From Nocardia huaxiensis (GTDB taxonomy: Bacteria > Actinomycetota > Actinomycetes > Mycobacteriales > Mycobacteriaceae): 64,000 bases of DNA. Below are positions 11,946-20,293 of the stretch, piece by piece. Within the stretch, counting starts at the first letter, position 1, and each line of letters starts with the position of its first letter. Made by a program: the position numbers and the translations under genes. Under the pieces are notes generated by a model. It made no database searches. It saw only the letters and a program-made list of their open reading frames with translations, and was not told where the DNA came from. Location of the stretch: NCBI RefSeq assembly GCF_013744875.1, contig NZ_CP059399.1, positions 4,712,001-4,776,000 on the forward strand. Reading direction: 5' to 3'.

Positions 11946-12281
11946 TCAGGCGCGCCGGCGGTTCTTGAGCAGCTCCATGCGCTCCTGCAGGAGCTCTTCC
12001 AGCTCCTCCTTGCTGCGGCGCTCCAGCAGCATGTCCCAGTGCGTGCGCGGCGGCTTGACCTTCTTGGGCTCCTGGGTGGTGCCCTCGATCAGCACGCCCT
12101 CCTGGCCGTTGCGGCACAGCCACGTGGGCGGGATTTCGGCGTCGTCGGCGAAGGGAACATCGAATTCCTCGCCATTGTCGGTCCGGTACCGCGCCACCCG
12201 ACGCGGCGCCAGGTCGTGGTCGCGGTCGGTCTCGTAGCTCACCGCTCCGAGCCGAGAGCCCCGGAGTACGCGATCTGCCAT
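11946..12281 (-). CDS. rbpA: RNA polymerase-binding protein RbpA
   Basis: A 111-residue protein starting MADRVLRGSRLGAVSYETD, which is the characteristic opening of actinobacterial RbpA. The central zinc-free or zinc-binding core (EIPPTWLCRNGQEGVLIEG) is followed by a basic linker (PKKVKPPRTHWDMLLERRS) that contacts DNA, and the C-terminal sigma-interaction helix (KEELEELLQERMELL). RbpA binds the principal sigma factor and stabilises the open promoter complex, and affects rifampicin tolerance. The ATG at 12281 is supported by GAAGGGA upstream. Only one cysteine is visible in the core, so zinc binding is unlikely here. Confidence 0.97.
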   Translation of the reverse strand: MADRVLRGSRLGAVSYETDRDHDLAPRRVARYRTDNGEEFDVPFADDAEIPPTWLCRNGQEGVLIEGTTQEPKKVKPPRTHWDMLLERRSKEELEELLQERMELLKNRRRA

Positions 12282-12466
12282 GAGTGCGGTCCCTTCTCGC
12301 CTGTCGGCAACGTTCTTCTGAGTCTGTACGCATGCATGCCAACGCACATGCGCACGCTTCGGTTCCCGTGGGGAGAACCTGGCCATTCTACGCTTTCGGC
12401 GGCAACCCATTCGCCCGGCGTGCCCTTCCGCCCGGTCGGCGAGCGGAACCACTAAGGTTCCGGACC

Positions 12467-12790
12467 ATGCAGCGCCGCCTGTCCTCGTGCTCCTGGTGTG
12501 GAAGGGAGATCGCCGAATCCGAGATCGGACGCCGTCGGCGGTACTGCCGGCAATCCTGTCGCCAGCGCGCGTACGAACATCGAAACAGCGTGAAGGGCAC
12601 CGGTATTCCCGAGGACGCCATCGTGCTCAGCGCCCAGGAGGTCGCTGACCTGTCCGATCGCTGGTTCGCGGCCCGCTGCGCGGCCGAGGACGTCGCCACC
12701 GCCGTCGCCGAGGGCGCCGACGCCATCGAATTGACCGAACTCACCGCGACATTGGTGAAGCTGACCCGGGACGCGGAGCGGCTGCGCTGA
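12467..12790 (+). CDS. Small protein with N-terminal CxxC zinc-ribbon-like motif
   Basis: A 107-residue protein beginning MQRRLSSCSWCGREIAES and continuing RRRRYCRQSCRQRAYE: two Cys pairs (SCSWC and YCRQSC) form a likely zinc ribbon with strongly basic surroundings, suggesting nucleic-acid or protein binding. The remainder is an alpha-helical acidic segment. This short arrangement is common next to rbpA in related genomes as an uncharacterised gene (from memory). Its last 50 bases overlap the 3' end of the convergent membrane-protein gene. Confidence 0.72.
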   Translation: MQRRLSSCSWCGREIAESEIGRRRRYCRQSCRQRAYEHRNSVKGTGIPEDAIVLSAQEVADLSDRWFAARCAAEDVATAVAEGADAIELTELTATLVKLTRDAERLR

Positions 12791-13817
12791 ATTCGGCCTG
12801 CGTGTCGGCCTGCGCGGCATCGGTGTGTCGCGCATCGGCGAGGCTCGGGACGAGGGCGGCGCGACCCCGCACCGCGTACACGAGCCCGCACCCGGCGGCC
12901 ACGAACCCGCACACCGCCGCGAGCGCCCACACCGTGACGGCATCCGGTGCGGTGACGGCCTGCCCGCGCAGCGCCTGCCAGAACGTGATGGCCAGCAGTC
13001 CGCTGTAACCGAGGGCGAGCACCCAGATCAGATCGGCGCGGGCGCGCTCGGCGCGCAGCCACGGCACCCGGGGCGCGAACCAGGCCAGCGCGACGGCGGC
13101 CAGGATCAGGAACTGGATGCCGTGCAGTCCGAGGAAGTGCGCGATCCGCAGATCGCCGCCATGGGCGCTCCAGTGCGTCACCGGCATGCCGTCCACGCCA
13201 TCGCGCACCGCGGGCCGACCCTCGACGACCGTATGCCCGGCCACCAGTTCGACCGGCCTGCCGTACGCGTCGGTCACCTGCTGCTTACCGGTGAAGCCCA
13301 TGAAGTATCCGAGCACCATGCCCGCCACCGCGATCCCGAGCCCGGCGTGAATGGCCCGAGACGTCGGCCGATCGGTGATCCGCTGCCACGAAAGCACCAG
13401 TGCGATGACCAGATTCGCCACGAACAAGCCGGGCACACCGGACTGGAAGATCTGCTGCCCGATGGTATTGACCGCATCGTCCTGATCATTGAAGTGGCTG
13501 AACGTGCCCCGCGCCGCCTGCACCACGATGAACCCGACATCCACGATGGCGGTCAGCGAGAAGATCATTCCCATCCACCAGGTGAGCCGTTTGCCCTTAT
13601 GCGGGAACGACAGCAGCCACGACAGCGTCCCGGCGTAGAGCGTGAAGGCGATGGCGAACTTCATCGGCTTCAGCCACACCGATTCGTTCAGCAGCATCCG
13701 ATCGTCGAATGCCATTGCCGCCGAACAGAACACGGCCAGCACGGCCATGAGGATCGCGGTCACGAGCAGCGGCCGGTGCAGCCGCCCGGCGGCGGGGAGA
13801 TAGGACGCGGTGGTCAT
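12741..13817 (-). CDS. Multi-spanning membrane protein of unknown function
   Basis: A 358-residue protein with about eight hydrophobic segments starting near residue 16 and ending near 320, then a polar alanine-rich tail. Conserved-looking features are FNDQDDAVNTIGQQIFQ and HWSAHGGDLRIAHFLGLHGIQF, where histidines sit close to membrane segments, but no family is recognised with confidence. The ATG at 13817 (MTTASYLPAAGRLHRPL) is preferred over an upstream in-frame start. It overlaps the 3' end of the zinc-ribbon gene. Confidence 0.78.
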   Translation of the reverse strand: MTTASYLPAAGRLHRPLLVTAILMAVLAVFCSAAMAFDDRMLLNESVWLKPMKFAIAFTLYAGTLSWLLSFPHKGKRLTWWMGMIFSLTAIVDVGFIVVQAARGTFSHFNDQDDAVNTIGQQIFQSGVPGLFVANLVIALVLSWQRITDRPTSRAIHAGLGIAVAGMVLGYFMGFTGKQQVTDAYGRPVELVAGHTVVEGRPAVRDGVDGMPVTHWSAHGGDLRIAHFLGLHGIQFLILAAVALAWFAPRVPWLRAERARADLIWVLALGYSGLLAITFWQALRGQAVTAPDAVTVWALAAVCGFVAAGCGLVYAVRGRAALVPSLADARHTDAAQADTQAEFSAAAPRPGSASPMSR

Positions 13818-13878
13818 GAAAGCGACGCTACGATCGCCGATCCGCGGCACACGTCCCCCGGCGGTGCGGTTCACACGT

Positions 13879-13921
13879 AGTACCGCGGTAGGGGGTGCGG
13901 CCGGATCCCGCACCGCGGTAG
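13879..13921. promoter_or_regulatory. Dyad-rich segment upstream of a membrane-protein gene
   Basis: The 10-base palindrome TACCGCGGTA at 13881-13890 is repeated as CACCGCGGTA at 13911-13920, and between them GGTGCGG and CCGCACC form a seven-base stem. It lies about 60 bases upstream of the membrane-protein start, so it may be a protein-binding site; there is no T run to make it a terminator. Confidence 0.4.
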
Positions 13922-14028
13922 GCGTTTCCGGCCCCGGATACACCGCTGCCCCGAGAACCCCTCATCGGTTCCCGGAGCAGACGGCGGATGAATCAGACCG
14001 GTGCTGAATCAGATTGGTGATGGATCGA

Positions 14029-14712
14029 TCACTCGACGGCGGCGCCCACATCCATGCCACGGGCGGCGAGCCACGGAATGGGGTCGATCTGCTGGCCGGG
14101 CGCGGTGTGCACCTCGTAGTGCAGGTGCGGGCCGGTGGAGTAGCCGCGGCTGCCGACGGTGGCGATGGTGTCGCCCGCGCGCAGCTGCTGGCCCACCTGG
14201 ACCAGGATGTCCTGCATGTGGCCGTAGACGCCGATGGTGCCGTCGTCCTGCTGCACGCGCACCCACAGGCCGAAGCCCGACGCCGGGCCCGCCTCGATGA
14301 CGGTACCGTCGGTGACGGCCTTGATCGGCGCGCCGAAGCCGTCGCCGAAGTCGATGCCGGCGTGCATGGCGCCCCAGCGCTGGCCGAAGCCGGAGGTGAG
14401 CGGACCGGCCACCGGGCGGACGGTCTTGGGGCGGGCCTGCTCGATGCCGAGGGTGCGCAGGAAGTCGGAGACCTCCGGCGGCACGAACTGCGGGAGCTGG
14501 GCTTCCACGGGGGTGAAGGCGGTGAACTTCAGGTCGTTCACCACGGCGGTTGCCGGGAGTTGGCCATTGGAGACACCCGCGGCGTCCTGGTCGGCGGCCG
14601 CGAGCACGCTCAGCGAGGCTCCGACGACGGCGGTAACGGCCACTGCACGAGTTGCGGCCGTCCGGTACCGGCGGGCTGCGCGGCTTCGAGATAACGGAAC
14701 GGTTACGGGCAT
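14029..14712 (-). CDS. Secreted M23-family (LytM-type) metallopeptidase
   Basis: A 227-residue protein with a basic N-terminus and a hydrophobic segment near residues 20-40, giving a signal peptide or anchor. The C-terminal LytM domain holds the zinc ligands and catalytic residues: HAGIDFGD (His and Asp ligands), the GHM motif in VYGHMQDI, and GPHLHYEVH (HxH). The enzyme should cleave peptidoglycan cross-bridges or act as a cell-wall hydrolase activator outside the cell. The linker between signal and catalytic domain is proline-rich. Two candidate regulatory sites lie directly upstream. Confidence 0.92.
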   Translation of the reverse strand: MPVTVPLSRSRAARRYRTAATRAVAVTAVVGASLSVLAAADQDAAGVSNGQLPATAVVNDLKFTAFTPVEAQLPQFVPPEVSDFLRTLGIEQARPKTVRPVAGPLTSGFGQRWGAMHAGIDFGDGFGAPIKAVTDGTVIEAGPASGFGLWVRVQQDDGTIGVYGHMQDILVQVGQQLRAGDTIATVGSRGYSTGPHLHYEVHTAPGQQIDPIPWLAARGMDVGAAVE

Positions 14713-14752
14713 GCATCGAATGTATGGGGGGTACGTCGCGGTTCTGAAACTC

Positions 14753-14808
14753 TGTGACCACCGTCACGGTTTAGTAAAAGCCCTGTTGATATGTCACGAC
14801 TTGGTAAC
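14753..14808 (-). promoter_or_regulatory. Candidate Crp-like dyad and GTnAC direct repeat upstream of the M23 peptidase gene
   Basis: TGTGACCACCGTCACG at 14753-14768 matches the Crp/GlxR consensus TGTGA-N6-TCACA at nine of ten positions. At 14793-14808 GTCAC and GTAAC are directly repeated six bases apart, a layout reminiscent of actinobacterial MtrA boxes. Both lie 40-100 bases upstream of the peptidase ATG. The assignments are by eye. Confidence 0.4.
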
Positions 14809-14895
14809 GACACGAGTGTAGTTTCGCAATGACATTGGGGAATGCCGGATTGGCGTGTATTGACCGACCGGATGGTTGGCGAGCAATCTATATAA

Positions 14896-15216
14896 GTGAT
14901 CGCTAACGGAGTCAGAGTGCTGAGCGCGCTCGCCGATCCCACTCGACGCGCGGTTTTCGAAGCCCTCCCGCAGGGGCCCAGGTCGGTCGGCGACCTGGCC
15001 GCCGCACTCGGCGTCAGTAGTTCAGCAATCTCGCAGCACCTGAAGGTGCTGCGCGAGGCGCGCCTGGTGATGATGCGGCCCGCCGGAAACAAGCGGCTGT
15101 ACTCCCTGGACCCGCGCGGCCTGGCCGATGCCCGCGACTACCTCGAACAGTTCTGGCCCAGTGCCATCGCGGCTTATTCCGCGGCCCTGTCGAACGCACG
15201 CACAGAAGAGATATAA
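14896..15216 (+). CDS. ArsR-family winged-helix transcriptional regulator
   Basis: A 106-residue protein with the ArsR fold: LSALADPTRRAVFEAL, then the recognition helix SSSAISQHLKVLREARLV and the beta wing RPAGNKRLYSLDPRG. No cysteine metal-binding motif is present in the recognition helix, so it resembles the non-metal ArsR regulators often linked to SRPBCC-type genes. The GTG start at 14896 directly follows a TATATA-like sequence at 14890-14894, leaving little leader. Confidence 0.9.
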   Translation: MIANGVRVLSALADPTRRAVFEALPQGPRSVGDLAAALGVSSSAISQHLKVLREARLVMMRPAGNKRLYSLDPRGLADARDYLEQFWPSAIAAYSAALSNARTEEI

Positions 15217-15220
15217 GGAC

Positions 15221-16210
15221 TCAGCCCACGCGCCGGTACGCCTGCTGCCCCCGCCGATCCATACCCGTCCCCGGCCACGGCCGCTTCCGCAACTGCTTGT
15301 CTACGGCATTGATCACCTCGGGCACCCCGATCCGTAGCAGCCCCGCGTCGACCGTCAGGCCATCGTGCTCACCGGTCTGCCCGGCCCACAGCACCGCATG
15401 CCGGCCCAGCAGGTGCGGCGGCGGCCCGCTGCGACTGGGCGGGGTCGGACCGAACATGAGCACCGTGCGGGTGCCGAAAGCCGTTGCGAGATGGGCGACT
15501 CCGGTATCCCCGGACACGACCAGCGCGGCCTCGGCGACCGTGGCGGCCAGCTCGATGAGGTTCTGCTCCCCGGCCAGCACCCGGCTCGGCGACAGCCCGG
15601 CCCGGGTGGCCACACCCGTGGCCAGATCGCGTTCGCTCTCATCGCCCGTCAGTACCACTTCACGCCCCTGCACCAGCAGGTGCCGCACGACGGCGGCGAA
15701 CCGGTCCGGCGGCCAGCGCCGCGCGGGCGAGCCCGCGCCCACGTGCACGACCACGCAGTCGCGATGGCTGGTGGTGGCGACCGGCGGCACCAGGCCGAGA
15801 TTGCGGCGGTCGGCGGCGATGCCATCGAATTCGAGCAGGTGACACCAGCGGTCCACATCGTGCATCTCGGGCTCCCACTCCGGCCCTGCCAACTCCGGGA
15901 AGGCAGGGTGACGGTAGCTGAGAATCCGGGCCGGATTCGTCTTGGCCAGTTGCACAAGGGAATCCGCGCGAGCGCCGTCCAGGTTCACCGCGAGGGCGGG
16001 GGCTTCGCCGTCCCAGCGCATGGGCGCCGGATCGACCGTGGGCAGCATTTCGTCGACCGAGGCGATCAGATCGACAATGGGTTTCAGGCGGTGGGGTGCT
16101 GCCAGCGCGATGTGATCGCCGGGCCTGGCCCGGCGCAACGCGCGCAGTGCGGGGACCGCGGTGAGCAGATCACCCAGTCCGCGTGCACGCAGCACGAGTA
16201 CAACCGCCAC
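15221..16210 (-). CDS. Glycosyltransferase family 9 (heptosyltransferase-like) protein
   Basis: A 329-residue protein with the GT9/ADP-heptose:LPS heptosyltransferase layout: N-terminal VLVLRARGLGDLLTAVPALR, then the C-terminal donor site VVVHVGAGSPARRWPPDRFA, VLTGDESERDLA, and VVSGDTGVAHLATAFGT with the SGDTG motif. It transfers an activated sugar to an acceptor; in actinobacteria lacking LPS this family acts in other glycan synthesis. The GTG at 16210 has a clear AGGAG eight bases upstream. Two bases separate its end from the convergent ArsR gene end. Confidence 0.9.
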   Translation of the reverse strand: MAVVLVLRARGLGDLLTAVPALRALRRARPGDHIALAAPHRLKPIVDLIASVDEMLPTVDPAPMRWDGEAPALAVNLDGARADSLVQLAKTNPARILSYRHPAFPELAGPEWEPEMHDVDRWCHLLEFDGIAADRRNLGLVPPVATTSHRDCVVVHVGAGSPARRWPPDRFAAVVRHLLVQGREVVLTGDESERDLATGVATRAGLSPSRVLAGEQNLIELAATVAEAALVVSGDTGVAHLATAFGTRTVLMFGPTPPSRSGPPPHLLGRHAVLWAGQTGEHDGLTVDAGLLRIGVPEVINAVDKQLRKRPWPGTGMDRRGQQAYRRVG

Positions 16211-16391
16211 CTGAGTTCTCCTAGCCGGTAACACTGCCCATAACGGCGTGATCCTCCACGGACAACGAGGAGGACCCTTGAGCTGGACTACCCGAGATAT
16301 GAGCCCGCAAAACCAGGGACGAACCGGGCAGCAGCGTTGTTCGGTACTACCGACTGTCGTTGTGGCTGGTCGATCCACTACCGTGTGCGCT

Positions 16392-16742
16392 ATGGACTTC
16401 GTCTACAACCTCGTGGTCGTGGCGCATCTGCTCGGTATGGCGGCGGTCGTGGGCGGCTATGCCGCATCCCAGCCGCGAGTGTCGGAACTCATGGTGTGGG
16501 GCGCGCGCATGCAGCTGCTCACCGGGCTCATCCTGGCGGGTATGGCGTCGGCGATCGATTCGCTCGACAAGGACCCGAACACGACGAAGCTGGCCGTGAA
16601 ACTCGTGATCGCCGTCGCGGTCGCCGCCTTCGCCGAAATGGGGCGCGCCGACGCCAAGCGCGGCAAGGCGGTGCCGTGGATGACACACGCGGCGGGCGGG
16701 CTGGCCATCGTCAACGTGCTCGTGGCCGCGCTCTGGAACTGA
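16392..16742 (+). CDS. Small four-helix membrane protein
   Basis: A 116-residue hydrophobic protein with about four membrane segments (about residues 4-24, 36-52, 66-84, 97-115). No catalytic motif is visible. Actinobacterial proteins of this length and pattern are uncharacterised. A strong terminator follows. Confidence 0.75.
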   Translation: MDFVYNLVVVAHLLGMAAVVGGYAASQPRVSELMVWGARMQLLTGLILAGMASAIDSLDKDPNTTKLAVKLVIAVAVAAFAEMGRADAKRGKAVPWMTHAAGGLAIVNVLVAALWN

Positions 16743-16760
16743 GTTTCTCCGTACATACAG

Positions 16761-16793
16761 CGCGCCGCACCTGAGGACAGGTGCGGCGCGTTT
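16761..16793. terminator. Bidirectional hairpin terminator
   Basis: A 12-base perfect stem (CGCGCCGCACCT / AGGTGCGGCGCG) with loop GAGGAC and a short T run lies between the convergent membrane-protein and SGNH genes. Confidence 0.85.
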
Positions 16794-16804
16794 CGCATTC
16801 GCGA

Positions 16805-17533
16805 TCAGTGTCCGCTGCGGAACTCCGGCTGCGGTGTCTCGGGGTTGGCGTGGTGGGCAAGGGATTTCGCCATCTCAGAGGCGACCACGGCGTGCCCGGA
16901 CATGCTGAGGTGAATGAAGTCGCTGCTGAGCCAGTCCGGGCGCAGCCGGGCCTCGTGGGACCAGAATTCGGTGAGGATGGCGTCGTGCCGGGCGGCGACC
17001 CGGCGCACGATATCGGCGAAGGCGGCCAGGCGCGGGCGCATCGACACCAGTGGGCCCGTGGCGGCATCGGCGAGGGTGAACATGGAAAGCCGGGCGCCGG
17101 TGGCGGTGGCGGCCGTGCACAGCTCGTCGAGATCGCGTTCGACCTGGCCGAGATCGACATCCCGTCGGAACAGGTCATTGCCGCCGCAGGTGACGTGCAC
17201 CAGGTCCGGGTGGAAGCGATGGAGGTCGGCGAGCTGCTCGGCGGCCACCTCGGTGATGGTCGCGCCCATGCGGCCGGTGGTGTGGTACTCGGCATTCGGA
17301 TGCGCGGCCAGCAGCCAGCGGCCCAGCCGGTTGTTCCACGACACGGTCTCGTATCCCGGTGTGGGATCACCGACGCCGGCGGCGGTGGAGTCGCCGATCA
17401 CCGCGAATCGACGCCAGGGTGCCGCGCGCAGCAGGGTGGCGGCCTCCGAATCCTGAAGTACGAGTGAATCGTTCGCTTCGGTGCGGGTGGCGTCGGCGAT
17501 CTCGTGATGGGTGTCGATGTCGTTGATGGTCAC
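16805..17533 (-). CDS. SGNH/GDSL-type hydrolase
   Basis: A 242-residue esterase or lipase-like protein with the four SGNH blocks: block I FAVIGDSTAAGVG (nucleophile Ser), a Gly block near GRMGATI, block III TCGGNDLF (Asn), and block V SDFIHLSMSGH with the Asp-x-x-His catalytic pair. No signal peptide is visible, so it is probably cytoplasmic. Its GTG start overlaps the stop of the MFS gene by four bases, so it is co-translated with the exporter. It may modify or detoxify the exporter substrate (inference). Confidence 0.9.
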   Translation of the reverse strand: MTINDIDTHHEIADATRTEANDSLVLQDSEAATLLRAAPWRRFAVIGDSTAAGVGDPTPGYETVSWNNRLGRWLLAAHPNAEYHTTGRMGATITEVAAEQLADLHRFHPDLVHVTCGGNDLFRRDVDLGQVERDLDELCTAATATGARLSMFTLADAATGPLVSMRPRLAAFADIVRRVAARHDAILTEFWSHEARLRPDWLSSDFIHLSMSGHAVVASEMAKSLAHHANPETPQPEFRSGH

Positions 17534-19053
17534 AGGTTCTCCTCGGCTCGGGCGGGAACGGCCGCGAGTACGGCCGCGGCGACCGCGATGGCCGCACAGA
17601 TCGCGAACAGGGTGTGGAAGGCGGTCAGCCCGTCGGTGGGATGGGCGGCGAAGACGGCGGCGAGAATGGCCACGCCGAGTGCGCCACCGGACTGCCGGGA
17701 GGTGAGGTTCATGCCCACTCCGGCAGCGAATCGTTGCGGGGGAAGCGATTTCGCGGCGGTGGTGCCCAGCACGGTGACGATGATGCCGATTCCGCCGCCG
17801 CCCAGCAGGCCCGCCGGCAGCCAGGCCGACCACAGGGCGGGTGTCGTGTTCCAGGTATCGGTGCTCATGAACAGGGTCGCCGCGGCGAACATGAGTGCGC
17901 CGAGCACGCCCAGCCACCGCTGCCAGGCGTCGGGCGCGCGGCCGGCCAGGACCGCGGTCACCATGGAGGCGATCGCGCCGAAGGTCATGGCGCCCGCCGA
18001 CTCCAGCACCGAGTACTGCCACACCCGATCCAGCCACAGTGGCCCGGCCAGCAGCCAGGCGAACATGGTCGCGCCGAACACGAAGGATGTGGCATTGACC
18101 AGGGCATAGCGGTGGCTGCGCCACAGCCCGACCGCGATGGCCGGACGCGGATGCCGCCGCGAACGCCACAGTGCGACGGCCAGCAGCGCCAGTCCACCGA
18201 GCCCGCAAACGAGCGTGCGCCAATCGCCCCAGCCCCACCGCTGGCCCTCGGTCACGGCCGCGACCACCGCGCCGATGCCGAGCGCGGTCGCGACAGTGCC
18301 GACCGGATCGGGCAGACCAGCGCCGGGCCGCTCCGCACCGGCCGCGAGCCGCAGCCCGAGCATGATGAGCAGCGCCGCGATGGGCAGATTGATCACGAAA
18401 ACCGAACGCCAGCCGAACCATTCGACCAACGCGCCACCGATGGCGGGACCGATGGTCGCGGCGAAGCCACCCGCTGCCGTCCAGGCGGCCATGGCCACGC
18501 CGATGCGCGCGGGCGGGGTGACGCTCAGCACGAGGCCGAGGCCCGCCGGAATCAGGAAGGCGGCCGTCGCGCCCTGCAGGAAGCGCCCGGCAATGAGCCA
18601 CTCCGCCCCCGGAGCGACCGCGCACAGCAGCGAGGTCAGCGCGAATCCGGCCAGCGCCGCAAGGAATACGCGTCCGCGCCCGAGCGCGTCGGCCAACTGC
18701 CCGGCCGGTGTCAGCAGCGCCGCGAACGCCACCGCGTACCCGCTGACCACCCAGGTGAGCGCGGTCGGCGCGGCGCCCGGGAAGTCCCGCGTGATGGCGG
18801 GAAAGGCGATGTTCACCACCGAAAGATCCAGGAAGGCAACGAATGCCGCGCCGCACGCCACGAGCAGCGCACGCCGCGCCGCCCGGGAAGCGGCCGCATC
18901 GGTCGCCGCCGCGGATTGTTCGGTCGAGAGGGATTGCGGCGCAGAGCTATTCGCGCCGCTGTGTGCGATGCCAGCGTGCGCATCGCCGCCGGGGTGGGGA
19001 TCGGGTGGGGTGGGGGAGGGCGCGGGGGTTTGCTGCGCGGAGATCTCGGTCAT
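17530..19053 (-). CDS. MFS transporter, DHA2 (14-TMS drug:H+ antiporter) type
   Basis: A 507-residue protein: a polar alanine/proline-rich leader of about 60 residues, then about 14 membrane segments. DHA2 features are DLSVVNIAFPAI in segment 1, GQLADALGRGRVF between segments 2 and 3 (motif A), and GPAIGGALVEWFGWRSVFVINLP in segment 5 (motif C). It probably exports a lipophilic compound. The start used is the ATG at 19053; one nine residues earlier is in frame. It is divergent from a TetR-type gene across an operator with two dyads. Confidence 0.92.
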   Translation of the reverse strand: MTEISAQQTPAPSPTPPDPHPGGDAHAGIAHSGANSSAPQSLSTEQSAAATDAAASRAARRALLVACGAAFVAFLDLSVVNIAFPAITRDFPGAAPTALTWVVSGYAVAFAALLTPAGQLADALGRGRVFLAALAGFALTSLLCAVAPGAEWLIAGRFLQGATAAFLIPAGLGLVLSVTPPARIGVAMAAWTAAGGFAATIGPAIGGALVEWFGWRSVFVINLPIAALLIMLGLRLAAGAERPGAGLPDPVGTVATALGIGAVVAAVTEGQRWGWGDWRTLVCGLGGLALLAVALWRSRRHPRPAIAVGLWRSHRYALVNATSFVFGATMFAWLLAGPLWLDRVWQYSVLESAGAMTFGAIASMVTAVLAGRAPDAWQRWLGVLGALMFAAATLFMSTDTWNTTPALWSAWLPAGLLGGGGIGIIVTVLGTTAAKSLPPQRFAAGVGMNLTSRQSGGALGVAILAAVFAAHPTDGLTAFHTLFAICAAIAVAAAVLAAVPARAEENL

Positions 19054-19092
19054 TGCTGGCTTTCGAGCGAAGGGCTGCACGGGAAGGAAACT

Positions 19093-19137
19093 GTACGTAC
19101 GATCGTTCGTATTGTTGAAAAGTACGACCGATCGTGC
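19093..19137. promoter_or_regulatory. TetR-type operator, two dyads between MFS and regulator genes
   Basis: ACGTACGATCGTTCGT at about 19096-19111 centres on the perfect palindrome ACGATCGT, and TACGACCGATCGTGCG at about 19123-19138 is a second, weaker copy of the same unit. The two half-related sites lie in the short divergent gap, so one repressor dimer pair could silence both genes. Confidence 0.65.
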
Positions 19138-19181
19138 GTTTATGCAAGGGTTGGTGCCAAGATGGAGAGGTGGCCGAGTCC

Positions 19182-19799
19182 GTGCAGTCCTCTGAAGAGC
19201 AGATTTCCGATCAGCGCCTGCTGAAGGGGGCGCGGGCGCGGGCGAGCATCGCCCGGCACGCCGCCTTCGTCGCCTCGGCGGAGGGGCTCACCGGGTTGAG
19301 TCTCGGCAAGCTCGCGACGGATCTGGGGGTGAGCAAGAGTGGTGTCGCGACGCTGTTCGGCACCAAGGAGAATTTGCAGCTGGCCGCCGTGCAGTCGGCG
19401 CGTGAGGTGTTCATCGACCATGTCGCGCGCCCGGCCTTCGAAGCCGCCCGGGGGATGCCGCGACTGCGTGCGCTGGTCGGCAACTGGCTCGACTACATCG
19501 CCGAACCGGTCATGCCGGGCGGCTGCTTCCGCGTGGCCGGACTCGCCGAGTTCGACAGCCGTCCGGGGCCGGTGCGCGACGCCCTGGCCGCGGATCGCGA
19601 GGAGTGGTTCGCGTTGCTGGAGAAGGAGATTCGGCGCGCGCAGGAGCAAGGGCATCTTGTGGGCCGCGACCCGCACGCCCTCGCCTTCCAGCTCGATGCC
19701 CTGGTGGCGAGCGCGAACACCGCGGCGCGTCTGGGCGACGAGACCGCCATCCCGACCGCGCGCGCCATCATCGATACTCTGCTCGAGAATGAGTCGTAA
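19182..19799 (+). CDS. TetR-family transcriptional regulator, divergent from MFS exporter
   Basis: About 205 residues. The N-terminal helix-turn-helix is LSLGKLATDLGVSKSGVATLF, and the C-terminal half matches the TetR_C group with a PGGCFRVAGLAEFDSRPGPV segment. The longest frame starts at a GTG at 19134 that lies inside the operator and is unlikely; GTG at 19170 or 19182 follow GGAGAG and are better. It most likely represses the divergent MFS/SGNH operon and itself. Confidence 0.85.
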   Translation: MQSSEEQISDQRLLKGARARASIARHAAFVASAEGLTGLSLGKLATDLGVSKSGVATLFGTKENLQLAAVQSAREVFIDHVARPAFEAARGMPRLRALVGNWLDYIAEPVMPGGCFRVAGLAEFDSRPGPVRDALAADREEWFALLEKEIRRAQEQGHLVGRDPHALAFQLDALVASANTAARLGDETAIPTARAIIDTLLENES

Positions 19800-19896
19800 T
19801 CGCCTGGCGCACTGAATATTTCAGCCCGATTCCGCCTCGCCCGCGAATGTGCAAACTTGCACGCGATGCATGAATGCACGCTGGTCACAGTTGGTT

Positions 19897-20232
19897 TCAC
19901 GTTGAACGAGGCGCGTACATGATGAGCCCGACGCCCGCCAGGCAGACCAGTGCGCCGAGCACATCCCAGCGGTCGGGCCGGAATCCGTCCATCGCCATGC
20001 CCCAGATCAGCGACCCGGCCACGAACACTCCGCCGTACGCCGCGAGGATGCGGCCGAAGTTGGCGTCCGGCTGCAGCGTCGCCACGAACCCGTAGAGCCC
20101 GAGCGCGGCCACGCCTGCGCCCATCCACGCCCACCCGCGCTGCTCGCGCACCCCCTGCCAGATCAGCCACGCGCCGCCGATCTCGGCGACGGCGGCCAGT
20201 CCGAACAGGATGATCGAGCGCAAGACGGTCAT
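19897..20232 (-). CDS. UPF0060 (YnfA-like) small membrane protein
   Basis: A 111-residue protein with four hydrophobic segments and the hallmarks of the UPF0060 family: [36 protein letters not shown] and [17 protein letters not shown]. The length matches the family norm of about 110. It is related to small multidrug-resistance type transporters; its substrate is unknown. ATG at 20232 is used. Confidence 0.92.
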   Translation of the reverse strand: MTVLRSIILFGLAAVAEIGGAWLIWQGVREQRGWAWMGAGVAALGLYGFVATLQPDANFGRILAAYGGVFVAGSLIWGMAMDGFRPDRWDVLGALVCLAGVGLIMYAPRST

Positions 20233-20293
20233 GACCGAAAACCCTACGGACCGGCCGGATCGCCGAGGTGGGCGGTCCGGCCGGTCCACGAGG

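Noticed and set aside
14713..14895. Cyclic-di-AMP riboswitch ahead of the M23 peptidase
   Set aside because: The leader is short and lacks the long conserved ydaO-type sequence; protein-binding sites fit better.
16805..18856. One 683-residue minus-strand frame
   Set aside because: Only the last 242 residues (SGNH hydrolase) look like protein; the rest is an arginine/alanine-rich shadow of the MFS gene.
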